A DNA stretch of 64,000 nt from Prinia subflava (Eukaryota; Chordata; Aves; Passeriformes; Cisticolidae). Under the pieces are notes generated by a model. That model made no database searches and was not told the origin of the DNA. It was given only the letters and a program-made list of their open reading frames with translations. Both the position numbers and the translations under genes were made by a program. Numbering within the stretch: position 1 is the stretch's first letter; every line of letters starts with the position of its first letter. This document shows, piece after piece, positions 38,590 to 51,898 of the stretch. Location: NCBI RefSeq assembly GCF_021018805.1, contig NC_086248.1, positions 30,078,922 to 30,142,921 on the forward strand, read 5' to 3'.

Positions 38590-38690
38590 TGCACTGTTAG
38601 TTGACAAGGTGGTGTTAGGTTGGTCCTAGGTGGACTTGGTGATCTCAAAGGTCTTTTCCAACTTAGTTGATTCTGTGACTCTGTTTTACT
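38590..38690 (+). mobile_element. CR1-type retroposon 3' tail
   Basis: The order gacaaggtggtgttaggttg, tggacttggtgatctcaaag, gtcttttccaacttagttga, then attctgtgactctg, matches the avian CR1 tails that end in the same octamer. The upstream limit is uncertain; sequence back to about 38370 could belong to the same insertion. Confidence 0.75.
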
Positions 38691-40089
38691 TTCTGACAGG
38701 TGACTCTCCAGGAGTTAACCATGACAGAAGAAGTAAGTTGATGGCACAAATAGTCTTTTGAGTTGCTCTGTACCTAGTCTCAAAAGGCACATAAAGTCTG
38801 TAATTGCTGGGAATAGGAAGCATTAGCAAGCTTCTCACAGGCAGCTTGAGAGTGGCTTGTTGACCTTTTTTTCCTTCTTTTTACCTGGTAGGAAAAAGGT
38901 CCAGAGATTTGTGAGACAGCTGAAGTACAGTATATGCTCTTCTAGAAAAAGTAAGAATTTGTCTTATTGCCTTCTCTTGCCCTTTTCCTGATCATTGCTC
39001 TTGCAAAACTCTAAGGCAAAGTTTACTGTAGTTTGGTGCCTGGACTCTTCTTTCAGTTGTTCTGCTCCAATGCTGCCAGCAGCACTTGATCCCCAAGCCT
39101 ATTGGTGGAACAGACCAGCATTCCTAAACCATTCATATTAAAACACAAATAATGCAACCCTCAGGCCTTTTTTATTCAACATGTGCATGAAAAGACAGGG
39201 GGAAGAAACATATCAAATTTTCTTTTGTTGGAGAGCTCAAAACAGAATTAAATTCCAGCTGCATCAGACGTCCCTGCTGTGCTGTCTGTATAATCCTTCA
39301 GCTTCACTATACGTGTGGGCTTCTTTGTTAGATGTCTGTTAAGCCATTCTAAAATCCTACTTCTCTAAAACAAACCCCAAAATGCAAAGGAGGAGAGGGA
39401 GATGTCTCCATGGCAGGGCTTAACCTTCTCTTTTTTCTTCAGGTGGGTATGTCCCCCCTACGCTCACAACACCAGCACTCATCTTAGCCTTGTTCTCTCA
39501 TCTTATTTTGTCTGTGATACAAGCTCAGAGCTGAATCTTGTTGTCCCCAAAGAACACCTGTTGGATTTGACAACACTTACTCTTCAGAGAGTGAGAGTGA
39601 ATGGAGAAAGTCAGAGGAGGACTGTTGAATACCTTACTTGTCTGGGACTGCTTTTCAGTTTGTACATGGCTGGCTTGGTTTAATAACACTATTTCCCCCC
39701 TCCATGTATTTCACGCACACTGTGCATGTTTATGGACTCTGTATGTGCTTTGTCTGTGCTGCAGAACATGGAACTTGGCCACTGATTTCAATGAGGCCGG
39801 ACCCAAAGTGCTTTTGTGACAAAAGGAGCCTGACACACACAGTGCACTCAGCGTGGCAAGGCTCTTCTGGTGACAGCACGCAAGGCAGGAGGCCGGCCAG
39901 CCATCCCAGCTATGCAAAACAGGGCCTGTCTGCCCCTCAAGGAGGCAGCGGTCCGTGCAGCAATGGCAGAGGTGACAGCCTCTGTCTGTGACAGGAGGAC
40001 ATCGCCTGGCTCCTGGATGAGCCCCTTCATTTTTTATTTTCGTATGCAAACGAAAGTAGCATTATCTAGCAAATAAGAGCAAAAGCTGG
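38691..40089. other. Intergenic sequence, GC rising toward a CpG island
   Basis: No recognised gene. Several overlapping reading frames of 60-117 codons on both strands at 39400-40080 reflect rising GC content and fewer chance stops rather than a recognisable protein. The block at about 39860-40020 is already GC-rich and may be the shoulder of the island. Confidence 0.5.
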
Positions 40090-40520
40090 CATCTTCCGGA
40101 AATCCGCCGGCTTCAGAAGTGCAGCCGCAGAGCAGGGCTCTGGGCTGTAACAGGCCGGGTGGCCCTGGGGGCAGCGGGATGGAGAACCCGCCGCCACGGG
40201 CTGCCCAGCCCCGGCATTGCAAGTAGTGTTAGTTACGTAGGGACGTAAACCTGCCTGGGGAAACGCCCTTGGAGGGAAGCGTCTGGCTGCCACCAGCCAA
40301 AAGGCCGAAGAGCGTCAAACGCGTAGCGGGGGTGAGCGACACGGGCGCGGGCGGGCCGCAGCCCGGCGCCTCCCGGCCCGCAGCCGCTCCGCCCGCGGCC
40401 GCCGGGGGGCGCCGCAGCACCGCGGGCAGCGCCGCCGGGCCGGACCGGGCCGCCCCTCGGCCTGCGGGCCCGGCGGGAGCGCGGGGAGCGGCCGTCCGCT
40501 TTGTCGGGAGCTTTCCGTGG
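40090..40520. promoter_or_regulatory. CpG island, candidate promoter
   Basis: This is the only dense CpG cluster in the window. CpGs start at about 40100, and 40320-40500 is almost entirely G and C with many CG dinucleotides, against an AT-rich, CpG-poor background. A GC box GGGCGGG is visible at 40349-40355, with further CGGGCGCGGG-like runs beside it. No TATA box is obvious. Reading frames of 114 codons (plus, 40269-40613) and 152 codons (minus, 40229-40687) span it, but their Ala/Gly/Pro/Arg-rich composition is what GC-rich DNA gives by chance. It begins about 4.1 kb past the inferred end of RIMS1. Such islands usually mark promoters; which strand it drives is unknown. Confidence 0.75.
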
Positions 40521-41048
40521 GAGAGAAAAAACAAAAAAAACAGCGGTATGGGGTTTTTTTTTTCCCTCAAGTGTCGGATGTTCCCTGCGTGTGCAGTGAA
40601 ACCGGGTGTGTGATCACTGGCTGTGCCTGTCTGCTGGTTATACGCAAGAGCTCTCAAAACAGTCGAAAGTTCTGAAGGGGAATTCATAAAGCATACAAAG
40701 AAATAATGGTTATATTTAACAGTCCACCCTGTTCTCTGATTCAGTAGTGATTATGAACTCCCTTAAATCAGTGTAGTTCCTCTAAGGAGTGTTTAAGAAA
40801 CACATTTTTCCCCATTCCTGCATTATTAGTAGTGGCTGCTCTGACAGATTAATGTCAGGCTACTGAGTCGTTCGGCGACAAGGCTCTTTTTGTTTTCCAA
40901 GTGCTGCTTTTATGTTAGACTGTGCTGTACCCTCGCTAATTCGTAACTTTCCCATTAAGCTGCAAATCAGATACAGCCGGAGAATTTCTTGCAACCAGTG
41001 AAACCTTGTGCTGGAATATTATTAAACTTGGATGATAACCCCTTTAAG
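40521..41048 (+). other. Possible first exon of an unannotated transcript
   Basis: Downstream of the CpG island the sequence keeps scattered CpGs and reaches a near-consensus splice donor, TTTAAG|GTGAGA, with GT at 41049-41050. An in-frame open stretch covers 40989-41228 but has no ATG start (it opens on TTG). If transcribed, this is more likely noncoding. It is inferred from the island plus a donor only. Confidence 0.25.
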
Positions 41049-41890
41049 GTGAGAAAAGATATTGCTGCTGACAACCGAAATAGTTTGAAAACTCAGGTAC
41101 TGCTTATCTGGCTGCCATCTAAGAAAAAAAGCAAAAAGAAAAGGTCAACAAGAGCAAAAACCAAAGATTTTGCTCAGTCAGAGGGAAAAAAAAGCAGGCT
41201 GGATTTGGGGAAGCAGGGTCTAGTTTGAGCCACAAAAAAGCCCTCAGCACTATGAAGGACCTAAAGCAGGGAACTGCACAAGACTGTGTAGCACCATATA
41301 GCTTAGCGTGGTCTTTAAATTGCCCAATTAGTGGATTAAAGACTACATGCCTTCAGCTCACCAACATCCTCAAACAGTAAAAACTGAATTCTTGTGGGAT
41401 TTGGGCTCAGTCTGACCTGGCACAGAAAACCTCACAGTTCAGGTGAAGGCCATCAGACAGGGCAAATGTGCAAGGGCCAAGCCCTAAGGCCAGTGCTAGA
41501 GCTTCTCTACACAAATCTCAGTGGGGTAACAACACAGGACCCTGGCTGAGCACTCTAATCCAGCTGTTTGGAATCTAAAAAAGGAGCTTAACTAAAAAGA
41601 TGATGCTCAAATTGATGTAAACACTGACATTGAGCAGGGGCCAACATGTTTTGCTACACCCCCACCCCCCCACTTGTTTAGCTTCAGCGACTGTGTTCTG
41701 TTAGATGGCAATGAAAGAATTACTTACTTGTTATAAGTGCTTACTTTTTATGCTTTGGGAGATCCCAAGCATAAAAGTCTGCAATTGTAAAGCCTACCAT
41801 TTCTCAAATCAGCTGGTGTGACAGGGTAGCTGGACTCGGTGTCAGTGTTGGCAGTAGGTCACAGAACAAAACCTCATACACTTAACCCTG

Positions 41891-41928
41891 CATTTCCATC
41901 TTCTTGAAGCATTTCCATCTTCTTGAAG
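41891..41928. repeat. Perfect 19-bp tandem duplication
   Basis: CATTTCCATCTTCTTGAAG is repeated twice, head to tail, with no mismatch. This suggests a recent replication-slippage event. Confidence 0.92.
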
Positions 41929-44900
41929 CTCCCCTCTCTTGTGTAAGACACAGGAGGTCGACAGAAAGTGTCCTTGGAATTTTTCCCCCAAACTCCAGGA
42001 AAAGAGGCAATTCCAGGGGACATGACTAGTGTATCTTTATGTCCTGGCAATATTTAGTTGCTAGAAAAACTTCTCTAATTAGTGATTGGCACAGCTTACA
42101 GCAGCCTTCAACCTGCTGTAACATGCTCTGAAGTGAGGACAGCTGCAGGCAACACTTACTTCTTTTGAACTATGCTCCAGTCTGATGTGCACATGCTGCC
42201 CTTCAGCAAGCTATCGCAATTGCAGGCAGGGAAGGGAGGGCCTTGCCTGCAAACTACAGCCTCCAGTTGTGAAGCTCTCTTACTTCCTTGTGAATGGGGC
42301 TGGTGAAAGCCTGCCGAGTTGGCTTCACCTGGGTATGCGAGCAAGATTCAGCAGGACTTGTTCACAAAAGTTGACAGCAGACCAAGCCCTTCAGATGCAC
42401 ATTCCTAAGCCCACTCCTCCCCTTTAGGGAATTTTATGCCAGCCACTCCCAGGTTTCCCCCTCGCTTAATTACCTTTTTGTAAGGATCAGCCCTGTGTGT
42501 GTGTGAATGTTACTGCTAGGAAGGGCTGTCAGTGGAGCTTTGCAGCCCAATCTCTTCTACGATCCTATGGCTTCAGGCTGCAGCTTTTTTTCCCAGTTCT
42601 TAAATGCAACACGTGGATATTAGGCAAGGGCAAGAATTTGCTTTTTCTTGCACACAAAACAAGGAAATGTATTCTGTCTCACTAGAGCTGCCGCAAGCAT
42701 AGCTGCATTGCTGAACCAGATGCACTTGCTGGCCTCTGCTCCTTCCCTCATTTCTGTTCCTCCTCTAGAGTCTCTGACACGAGTCCCAGAGTGGGGACTG
42801 CAGAGTCTCTCTCTCTGTTGAGGTGAATAGAGGAACCCTTGGTAAGTGAGCTGCAGCCACGTGCAGAGCACTGCAGGTGAGAGCTGGCATGACCCCAGGG
42901 GAGTATGGAACCGAGGATGTTACAAGGCAGTCTGAGGAAACACCTCCTTGGAAGTACACTAATAGGCTGGAGTTAATGGTCCTTGCCTTGCAGCCCTTGT
43001 GAAGTCCCACTGGAAACTGGCTACAGTAAGAGGGGCTAGATCAGAGACACAAATTGTTTCAGAAGTATCTGTCCATGTTACTGGTGTGAGTCAGACCCTA
43101 GAAAGATCTTTGTGATCTGTGAAGATAACCAAAAGAATTCCAACCCTTGAGAAATAATTTCAGATATTAAATTGGTCTTGTCTCCAGATCTGAGCTGATT
43201 TTTGGCGGATGCAGAATTCCCTGGATGAAGGTTAAACAGAGTGGCTGAACTTTGGCATTGGCTTTCTTGTTGGTTGGTTTGTTTTAGTTCTGGGTTTGGG
43301 TTTTTTAAATGCTTTTGTGGTGGGTTTTTTGTAGCTTTTTGTGTTTCAAAAGGATTGAAAAGAAGTGGAAACGCTAACGGGTATTTTGGCTTGTTCTGCT
43401 GTGTAGAGGTTTTCTGTGCCAGTTACCTAGGAAACTGCTGTAGGATTGAATTTGGATGGATGTGTTGTCAACTGCAAGTGAGGACAGTGGCTTTTCAAAA
43501 GGTGGGGAAGAGTATAAAATGCACAGAAAATATATATGCCTGTAATGGGATTTCTGGGTAAGACGGTGGTCCTATCTTTTTTACTGGCATTTTGTAGGCA
43601 CCCTGACAGCTGCACAAAGGGATTGCAGATGGAGTGCCTTGGCACCTGAACTGGAATACCCTCATGTTTGTAAGCTGGGTTAGCATTCCTCTAAATGTCA
43701 AACCGTGACTGCAAAAAGTAATCTTAAGGTTGCTATTAACCATTTGCCCATTTTATTCCAACAGTTATGATGATCGAAAGAAATTACAGCCTTTCTAGAC
43801 ATTTGGACTGCAGCACTGCACAACCATTTCCAAAAAAAAAAGAAATAAAAAGAACAATAAAAGACATTTAATGATTGAGATACAGCTAAAGGCTTATGCA
43901 ATGAACAAAAATGTGACTGCAGAGCTTTTCCTGGAAATAATCGTCAATTGGTCTTTTTTTAATACAGCAGCAAAACTATGAAAAAGCAGATAAGGGCTTC
44001 AGTCTGGGGTAATTCTGCTGATGTCTGGCAGTTCTGTCATGATGGCTAAACCTCCACGTGGTTACTTATCTTACAGTAGCCACAACTTAGAATGGTCCAT
44101 GGGTGAAAAAAATTAGCAAAACAGTGGGGATTACTTAGAATAGAATTCCCACAGTTTTTCCTATTCCCTCCCCCATTCCAAAACACATACAGGATTAACA
44201 TTTGGGCTTACACTGAACACCAATTTCCTTGTATTTCTCTTACAAAGTGCACTTCAAATGGCAAATGCAAACTCCTAGTAGTTTATTCATGTTATGACAG
44301 GTGTCACCAGTTGGCACAGCTACATGTAATCTTCAAAGGTTTGGTTTCCTTCCCCGCCCCTAAGCAGGTGAGCAAGTTTCCAGCCTGGAAAAGACAGGTT
44401 GTGCTGCTTGTTTGGGGTTAGGCAAGTGCACCAGGTAAGAAGAAGCATTGCCTTTATTCATCTGAAGCAGAAGCTGCTTCAGAGCCACTTTCTAAGGCCA
44501 GCTTGTCCCTGCTGCCTGCAGCTGTGCACCCACGAGTGTGCTTACATCCCCTCCATTTCTCTGTGCAGATGCTTCTCTCCTCCCAGGGGTCTAAAATGAA
44601 TGCTGAACTTTACCAGTTCTAACTTCTGGTCTGACTCTCAGGTTGTGAGTGTGTGCTGCCCGGGCTCTTCCTTCGGGGCAGGATCAGTCCCTTGGAGCTG
44701 AGGCTCAGGTAATGGTCCTCCCAGCCATTTGGTCAGCTGGTATTGCGCTGGCACGTGTGCGTGACTAAGGCAGAGCACCTTGGGGACATACCTGGGCTCT
44801 GCCCCTGCCTGCATTGCTTACTAGGAGGCCAGGCTGTGTGGGCCCAGCTGCTGCTGCACTGCAGGTAGGCACCAGAGTCAAAAAGAAGCTGTGGCATCTC

Positions 44901-47900
44901 CAATGTCTTTTCTGCTGTTTGTAAGAATATAGACACCCCCGATCACTATTTCTTCACCAACATCTGTAACAATATTTACATTGGAGATTACCCAAAAACT
45001 ATGAAACTGCATGCAGATGGGTCTGGAGGTGGCTCCAGTTCACTGCATCTAAGCTTTCCTTTTGGCCTCTGTCTTTGGAGATGGGCTGAAGTGACATCCA
45101 GAGCTGGACTCACTTCCTCGCTGCTTGAGCAGATGTGCACACAAACCTAAGCAGACTCCTCTATTTCAGGCCCATCTGTAACCTGCGTAATGAATAATGT
45201 ACAATGAATTTGTGGTCTACATGTTTATTAAGTGACTCAGTATTTCCAGTGGAGATTTTGTGCTCATGTTTTACTCACATCTCAAAACCCACTCACTCTT
45301 TTATTATCCCCAACAGCAGTAGGTGATAATAAATTATACAACTGCAGATGACGGTAACTATATCAACAAACAAAATGTATCAATTTTCAGTGTGAGTTTA
45401 AAGCTTCGTTTACTGGTTGTGCAAACTCCGAAAAAGGAATTTGGGAATGCTGCTGCTGTTATTAAATGTTCTAACCGGGCTGTAATCCAAACCTTCCATA
45501 AGGCGTCTCTAAAGAAGATTTTTGCCTACTGTGTACCACTGCTTTTACATACGAGATTAGGGATTTATATACGTAAGAGCAGAGAGAGAAATGTAACTAA
45601 GAGAACAGTGACAGCTCTGTTTATTACTCCGTGGAAGGGCTGGAAGACAAAAGGCCGCAGTGGTGGATATCAGAGCTAATCCCCCTCCACTGCATTGGTA
45701 GAAACACATTTGTACTTTCTGAAAAACAAAGGCCTGTAGAGAAACGTCAATCAATCAACAGTGCAGCTACATTCTGTGTATTGAAGCAAGCTCACATGCT
45801 CTCTAAATTACTCTGGATCCTATTTTAAGTTTAATAAGCTACTCAGTAATTTGTATGGCTGTGGAAAGATGTGAGCTTATGCCACAGCAGCCATTTTGAA
45901 ACAGCCAACAGACCCATGGTGAGGGATTGACTTTTTGGGAAAGTAGTTGTAGCTGTATTTGGCAAGTTATAGTATCCTTTCCAAAAGGAACAGACTGTTT
46001 GTTGAGAAACTCGTATCTACGTGATAATGGTACACTTCAATCACAGGAAAGAATGCTTGGTCAAATGTAAGTGTGGCTCACCGTGGCACATGTTATATTC
46101 TTGTTTCAATTTAAAACTTTCCATTTTCAAGTTGTTTATACTCATAGGCTGTGTGGGAAAATAAGCCTGGATCTCTGTCACTTACCCTAGTGATCCTTAC
46201 CACCAGGGTGCTGGATGGAGCCTACAGGTGAGACAATAAATATGACTGAGACTTTGAGAGGAGACCATCCTGCAGGCTCTGAATTTCTCCACATAATGAT
46301 CCTGATCCCTCTGGGTCTGGGACAGTCTGAAGCGACTCAGAGCTGACTAAGCTGCTGCATGACTAAGCCTCCTGGACCTCACCAAACTCAATAACTAATA
46401 CTTTTAACTGAGCTGCTGATCACTGTCCTGACATGCCAGCTGGGTTTTGCACGTTTCATTGCCCATAAATATGGGTAGGGCTGTCATGAACCTTTTCTGT
46501 CTGCTCCTTTTGCAGTTGTTCTCAGGGGTTGAGAAGGAACCCTCTGCCAGTAGAGCTGAGGAGGTTTCAGCTCAGAAAACTCTTGGAAAAAGGCCCTCAG
46601 AGAGACTGAACTTAATGCCCTCCCTTTAATTGCTATTGGGACCCGGAGAAAGTACATATTTGCAATTAAGGTTGGCTGTTAAAGTGTTCTTGTCAAACCA
46701 TTAACTTTGGCACTGAGAACTTGAGGCCAGACCTTAGAGCATTTCCTCCTGCAGCATGACCAATGTTTGCATAAATAAGTAAAACTGATTGCAGGTATAA
46801 GTCAGTTCTTGTTAATCTGATGTTTCTTATCTATGTCCTATACGTTCCTCTCCATGTTTTTAAAACAGCTATCACTGCCACTGCACTGGCAGTGCCCAGT
46901 AATTGCTCCCCCAGCCAGCCCTCCTGCCTTAGACCAGTTCTGTGTTCCCCTTGCATCCCAGTGTCTTCCAGCTGAGGAGCAAGGCTCTTGTTACTGCCAT
47001 CCCCCTCCCCAGCAAGAACAGTCTCAGAGGAGATTCCTTTGTGATTAATTTAAATGTCCTTGAACTGGGGGAAGGGGGATGGGGTATTTACAGCCAAGCC
47101 TGAACTAATTTACTTTTTTTTCTTATATTTGATTCTCTTATGTTATGGAACTTCAGAAGTTCACATTTAAGTGAACTACCCTGCATTTGAGTAAATTACC
47201 CTATATTATATTAAAAAACATAAAGATGATGGTTTGGAACAGTGAAATATGTTCACCTTAATTTCATAACAATATGTCCTCTAGGAACCAAATATACAAA
47301 CAAGGGGAACTGTTACAATTATGGATGTAATTTTAAATAAGCTTTTTTTTTTTTTTGGCCATCCCTGGGGTTTTGGTCATATCTTGCCTTCAGTTTATAT
47401 GTCCTTTTTATCAGACTTCTTTTCTGACAGACTCCTCATTTGATCTGTCTCTTTTTCAGATTTTGGAGGCAAGAGATGTGCTCAGAGGTATGGAAAGTTG
47501 CTCTTCCCTATTACAATAATGATATGTAAATATATGTAACATCCTCAACCTCTTCTGTAAATAGAACCGGGCATGTTGCCCTTACCTTCCAAGGCTGCTG
47601 TTACTAAAACATCTCACACAAATGTACACTCAGTTTGTACAGAAATGGCCTTCCTCATTTGCTTTTGGGTGGAAATACAATAGTGTTAAATACATAAAAC
47701 CTGGTGAGACCACACCACAAAACCAGCTGACAAAACAATTGAGAGAGCATCTTTGGAAATATGCCTTTACTAGTATAGGAAAAAAGGCATCTTCTTAATC
47801 TAGGTTCCCTAACGTGTTTTCAAAGAGTTGTGAACAGCAGGTTGTTCAGTTTTAACTTGGGTCAGCAGTTCGAATTCAAATGCTGTCATGAACCTGATAC

Positions 47901-50900
47901 TTTAACCTGAGTGAGAATGCTCAGTGCTCTGAGGAGGCAGGGGATGTTCTGCAGGAGGGAATCGTGGTGATAGGCTGCACCGTGCTCCCATGGGGTCACA
48001 GTGAAGCAAAGCACTGCAAGTGTCTTCCAGCTGGATCTGTGGCCATGCTGCCCTGCCCTGTTGGGACAGACTGGGAGCAGAGCTCAAACATCCCTTGGAC
48101 AGGTAGCAGGCAGAGTGGCTGGCTCTGGGAAGCCATGCTCCTGTCTTGTAATCAGCTAAGAGCAAAGCAGCCCATGAACCAGACTGGGCTGATGTGTTAC
48201 ACCCACAGCCAGGCTAGGTGGCTTAACCGCTAGAAAATCTTTCTACTACAGCTGTGAAGGCAACAAGCTTTCAGATGTCCATCCCTGGGGTGTGTATTGC
48301 TGTGACACCTCATAGGACACAGCCCACCTGAGATGAGAAGGACATCTCTGAGAGTTCAGAAATGCTCAGTGTCACTCTTCCTAGGCAAGTGGTAACAACC
48401 CCATTAGGTGATGGGGAAGTGCTTTTGGGAACTTCACCCTAAACTTTCCTGGAGTCCAGTTTTTATTTGAACAGTATTTCCCCTCCTGCTTCTTTGTCAG
48501 CTTTAAACTGCAAATATGGACTTTTAAGTGGTTCAAATATGGGGCTGAGAAAATTATCTTTATTTGGAATAAAATTTGGTAAAATTTTTAAAATTCATTT
48601 AACTGCATTCACTTAAATAACAGCTGGTTTTTAGTCAATTGATTCTATCTATCAAGCTCCATCTCAATTATTAAGAAATTAAGGATAAAATAGTTGATGA
48701 ATTGATTCTTACTTAATCCCTGTTTGGTTGGTCAAGCTCTGAGCAGGCAGGTTGGTAAAAACTCTGGCAAGCTGACCTGTGATAAATTCACCCATGCCTA
48801 TTCTACAACAAAAGCACTCAGATCCCTCTTGAAATAAAAGGGGTTAAAAAGATAATAGACTTCCAAATCAAGAGAGTGAAGATGTACTGTACTGCTGGCA
48901 AAGACTAAACAACGGCCATGCCACAACAATATGCTTTAATCTTAACATACAAGGTCAAAATCGGAACATTAGCCTCAACACTGAACATCTTTTACTAGGA
49001 AAGTTTCCATTTCCTTCTTGACAAGTACAAATGTCTGTAACTGGCAATGTGAGTATGTGCCTTTTTTCAAGCCAACACTGTTTGTAAAATTTCTTTAAAA
49101 AACTAAACCAGGAGTTAACCCCTTATTAACTTGAACTGGTGGAATCTTGATTGAAATAACTTCATCACATTGCTTTCTCCAAGTGATTTTTCTTTTCGGC
49201 AACTTAAATGTAAAGTGATGTGTTTTCTGTGGCATATTTTGCATATAGTTCTGCCTAATTGATACTTCAGTCTGTAAGCAAATAATATTTATTTTCTTTT
49301 ACATTCATCCACCTTCAGGAAAATCTGGTTTTACAGCCAAAGTTTTTAGGACTTAAGTAATCTATTTCACTGTAATATGATCGTGTTAGTGCCAAGATGT
49401 GTCAATTGCCTGAAAATATTGGTGTCTAAAGGGTTTGATTTTCTTTCTTTCCTATAATTAAACACTGTGCAAATGGAGTTAAGAGTTTATTTAGGATAAC
49501 TGATTTTTTTTCCTTCATGTTTTTCACTGTTTTTTCCCCATTGTGAAGTTGTGTGCCTATTTTCCTTTCTTTTTTTATTAGACTACCTGGGGGCCACAGA
49601 AATATTATTCAGTTGTGGGTCATCCACTCAGGAATATTAGATAAAATTTTCTGTCAATGCTGCTATAGAGCTGATATTAATTTAAAATATTTTTTGAAGT
49701 ATGTGGTAACAGATTTCAAATTAGTCTAGAATGAAGATAAAATAAAAATATTTGTGTGGATTTTTTTTTCATTAGATGGTTAACTTCAAAGAGGATAATT
49801 TCACCAAGTATTTTGATGAAGTAGTTCTTGTTTTCTGAGTAGTAGGACTGTGCATATCCCAGGATGTGCTAAGAGATGGGTTGTCCTGGGATTGGGGCAT
49901 GCTGGATTTTTGCTGAAAGGCCCAGTAGCTTTGCTAATAGATGACAGTAATTTCAGGAAACTACCAAGGCAGAAGACATATGGCTCTGATGATTCCATTG
50001 AATGGAAGGAGATTGTTTGTTTATTTTCCAAACTGGCTTATCCTCAAATGTGCCGTTTTGTCTTCATAAATTTTGGGAAGAATCTGGAGCACGTTGCCAA
50101 GAGCAACCACTGCATCTTGAGGAACTGGAAACAAAATATGAGAAGAAAATGGAACCAATATTCCTTAAAGGAGATTACTGTACTGCATTCGGTACCTTGT
50201 AAATAAGCACATTACAACTACACTGGTTATCTTTCAGCAGGTAAATGCCCTGGAGCATTAAATGTCAACTAAAGTTAAACTACACACTCAGTGTCCCTTC
50301 CAACACCTGTCTGTGCTAACACTGTTAAGGGGCAGGCAGTGTCAATAGAGCACTGCCCACTTTGCTCCTTCTGTACTTCATCAGACAGTGGAGGAAATTT
50401 CCTGACATCTGCAATACTCTTCCCAAAGTGATAATACATTCCCCTGTGATCTCCTCCCCTCTGGGGCCATACAGCTGGCATTGGGTAGGGATGGGAGGGA
50501 TGGGTGGGCGGAGGCTCCTGTAATCATGGCTCACTAACATATTGTACAAATGTCATCTCTTGGGCCAAATGTAGCCGTGAGTCCGTGACACAAAAGGTGG
50601 AGATCTGTGATTTGATCTGCACTCCTGTGTAACTGGTGTAAATTTCACCAAGGACCTGAAAGAGTCATCAAACATGGAGGAAAACTCATGTACACATTGA
50701 CGTGGGAGAGAAGGGTTCCTCAGAAAAGCATTCAAAAATTCAAACTGCTACTGTTCTCTGTCCACTCAGCTGACCCTTGTAGCTTTCTGAGTCAGTAAGA
50801 GCAAAGCAAAAGAGAGGCATGTGGCACAGTGCCATCAAGTATTTTAATGAAGGACCTTACTGGGGATGAAAGACTGAGTGATGGCTCCTATGCTGTATTA

Positions 50901-51235
50901 TGACTGGACACTCCTGATTTTCTTTCCAAATGACGTTTCTCTATTGAGAAATCAATTTATAACTCACTTTCAAACTCTGCTACATTTGGGATGCTTTGGC
51001 TCTATGTTTTGCTCTTCGGGCTCATCCCTATTAAAAAATGTTCTGGAATTATTTTCCCATACTTGGACTGCTATATAGGCTGATGCTTCCAGACTCTCTC
51101 CCCAGAGCAAGTTCTCTGAATTCATACAGCTCAAGCAACCTTTCCTGTTCACAGCAGTGACTAAGATTCCCAGCAGTAGTGCAAGCTTTGCAACTGGATA
51201 CACATCTGTACATGAATACATATTTATACACAGAT

Positions 51236-51291
51236 CTATACATATACTACACACACGCACACACAGAGGATATATATGTGTGTATGTATAA
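51236..51291. repeat. AT/AC/GT-rich microsatellite cluster
   Basis: Runs of ctacacacacgcacacacag are followed by gatatatatgtgtgtatgta. The purine-pyrimidine alternation may favour Z-DNA or cruciform forms; no function is implied. Confidence 0.75.
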
Positions 51292-51828
51292 AAATACTGT
51301 CTGGAATTTCAGCTCTCATGTTCCTAAGCTCTGTGTCTATATAATCTATGGAAATTCCCGCAAAACTCAGAAAGTGGCAAGCATATTTTATATTCACACA
51401 GCTCATCTGTTGAAGAATGATTTTAAGAGGTCCTAGCTATTTAAACACTTACTGTAAAATGAATGAGTAAATGGGTTTCTGGATTAGGATTTTAGTCAGG
51501 TCGTAAATTTTTAGAGATTGGGACTGTTTGCCTAATTTTGTACACAGGCAGTAGATTTTGGTTCCTAGGAGCTATCTCTGAAGGAATAATTATAACCATT
51601 CCAAGAACTGAGAAAATGTATTGAAAACTGATGTACTATTTAGTTTCCAGTTTAATTTGTGAAATTTTCCAGACAGCTTTTCAAATAATAAAAGAAATAG
51701 CAAATAGCTTTTTTAAAAATAGTATTTCTTCTTTGATAGGCTTCTTTAACAAATTCTTGAAATAAACCATCCAATGTCTCAGGGCAGAGAAAACTATAGA
51801 TTCTGTTACAGATTCAATTTTTACTGCC

Positions 51829-51898
51829 TTTTTTTTTCTTTTTTTTTTTTTTTTTTTTTTTTAATTTTTTTTTTTATTTTTTATTTTTTTATTTTTTA
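51829..51898. repeat. T-rich low-complexity tract
   Basis: About 70 bases of nearly pure T with scattered A and one C. Possibly the poly(A) tail of an old minus-strand retroposon, but no body is recognisable beside it. Confidence 0.9.

Noticed and set aside
40229..40687. Minus-strand 152-codon frame, and the plus-strand 114-codon frame, over the CpG island
   Set aside because: The composition is Ala/Gly/Pro/Arg-rich in both strands, as GC-rich DNA gives by chance. Neither contains a recognisable domain.
47461..47488. Mini-exon between a pyrimidine-rich acceptor and a GTATGG donor near 47.46 kb
   Set aside because: The splice motifs look fair, but the exon would be under 30 bp and is linked to no transcript or conserved frame.
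47861..47891. tRNA B-box-like GTTCGAATTC
   Set aside because: No flanking T-arm pairing, A box or acceptor stem can be folded around it.
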